Assembly: GCA_963765585.1 (NCBI GenBank)
Contig: CAVXXB010000001.1
Span: 471,343 to 535,342 of the forward strand
Direction: 5' to 3'
Source of the DNA: CAVXXB01 sp963765585
Lineage (GTDB): Bacteria; Calditrichota; Calditrichia; JAJRVZ01
Length of the DNA stretch: 64,000 bases
Positions 63,976 through 64,000 of the stretch are shown here, in pieces; the first letter of the stretch is position 1, and each line of letters starts with the position of its first letter. The translations under genes and the position numbers were made by a program. The notes under the pieces were generated by a model. That model was not told where the DNA came from and searched no databases. It worked only from the letters and a program-made list of their open reading frames with translations.

Positions 63976-64000
63976 ATGGTACAATTTACTAAGGTATTTG
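63976..64000 (+). CDS. Start of a further gene (truncated by window end)
   Basis: An ATG at 63976 opens MVQFTKVF and runs to the window edge. A GGAG motif at 63964-63967 stands 8 bases before it, a good ribosome site, in clean non-repeat DNA. No family can be named from eight codons. Confidence 0.5.

Overview
The window is 64 kb of a moderately AT-rich bacterial chromosome. The best lineage clue is the secreted protein at 39723..42188, which ends in a type IX secretion (Por) sorting domain of the NYPNPFNPETTI type. Together with many Gram-negative lipoproteins, a TonB-dependent receptor, exported peptidases and long repeat-filled intergenic gaps, this points to the FCB group (Calditrichota, KSB1 or Ignavibacteriota-like). 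That placement is inference. No rRNA, tRNA, CRISPR array, phage or transposase was seen.

Layout. 1-6.3 kb: end of an unknown gene, a frameshifted M16 peptidase and an M1+M28+PDZ fusion peptidase. 6.5-12.8 kb: a DUF72 protein, a badly frameshifted aromatic amino acid hydroxylase, a TonB receptor with the copper-binding CxxxM/HxM residues of OprC/NosA, and a DUF4136 lipoprotein. 12.9-24.1 kb, minus strand: S9 peptidase, DUF2914 membrane protein, esterase, lipoprotein, ABC exporter, aroC, and a SpoIIE-type phosphatase. 24.2-27.7 kb: a hydroxyacid dehydrogenase, two thiamine-diphosphate E1 subunits and a tautomerase-like protein, probably co-transcribed. 27.9-39.5 kb: an internally deleted glycosidase relic, DUF2007, phosphoglucomutase, adenylate cyclase/TPR, two tandem PepF-type peptidases (one cytosolic, one exported) and an ABC-F ATPase. 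39.7-47.8 kb: phosphodiester glycosidase, two D-aminoacylase-like proteins (the second without key metal ligands), an EamA transporter and a methyltransferase. 48.6-51.3 kb: a tightly overlapping pterin operon (two PTPS genes, folE, an SDR) followed by DoxX. 51.5-57.2 kb: fumarase, NAD(P)HX epimerase and lutABC. 57.8-64 kb: thioesterase, a large secreted multidomain protein, a GyrI-like protein, a dienelactone-hydrolase-fold pseudoenzyme and the start of a further gene.

How the genes may work together. GTP cyclohydrolase I, two PTPS proteins and a sepiapterin-reductase-like SDR form a plausible tetrahydrobiopterin route. Its classical user, a pterin-dependent aromatic amino acid hydroxylase, lies at 7.7-9.5 kb. 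The several secreted peptidases, glycosidases and D-aminoacylases suggest a scavenger of protein, peptidoglycan and polysaccharide. lutABC, fumarase and the E1 pair belong to organic-acid oxidation.

Two features dominate. First, nearly every intergenic gap is built from short interspersed palindromic repeats of several families, chiefly an inverted repeat with arms TTAACCGCAAAG.../...CTTTGCGGTTAA. Second, at least eight genes are broken by small indels, mostly an apparent single extra base, while the protein sequence stays conserved on both sides. This looks more like residual sequence error than decay, although the glycosidase relic and the hydroxylase may be genuinely broken.
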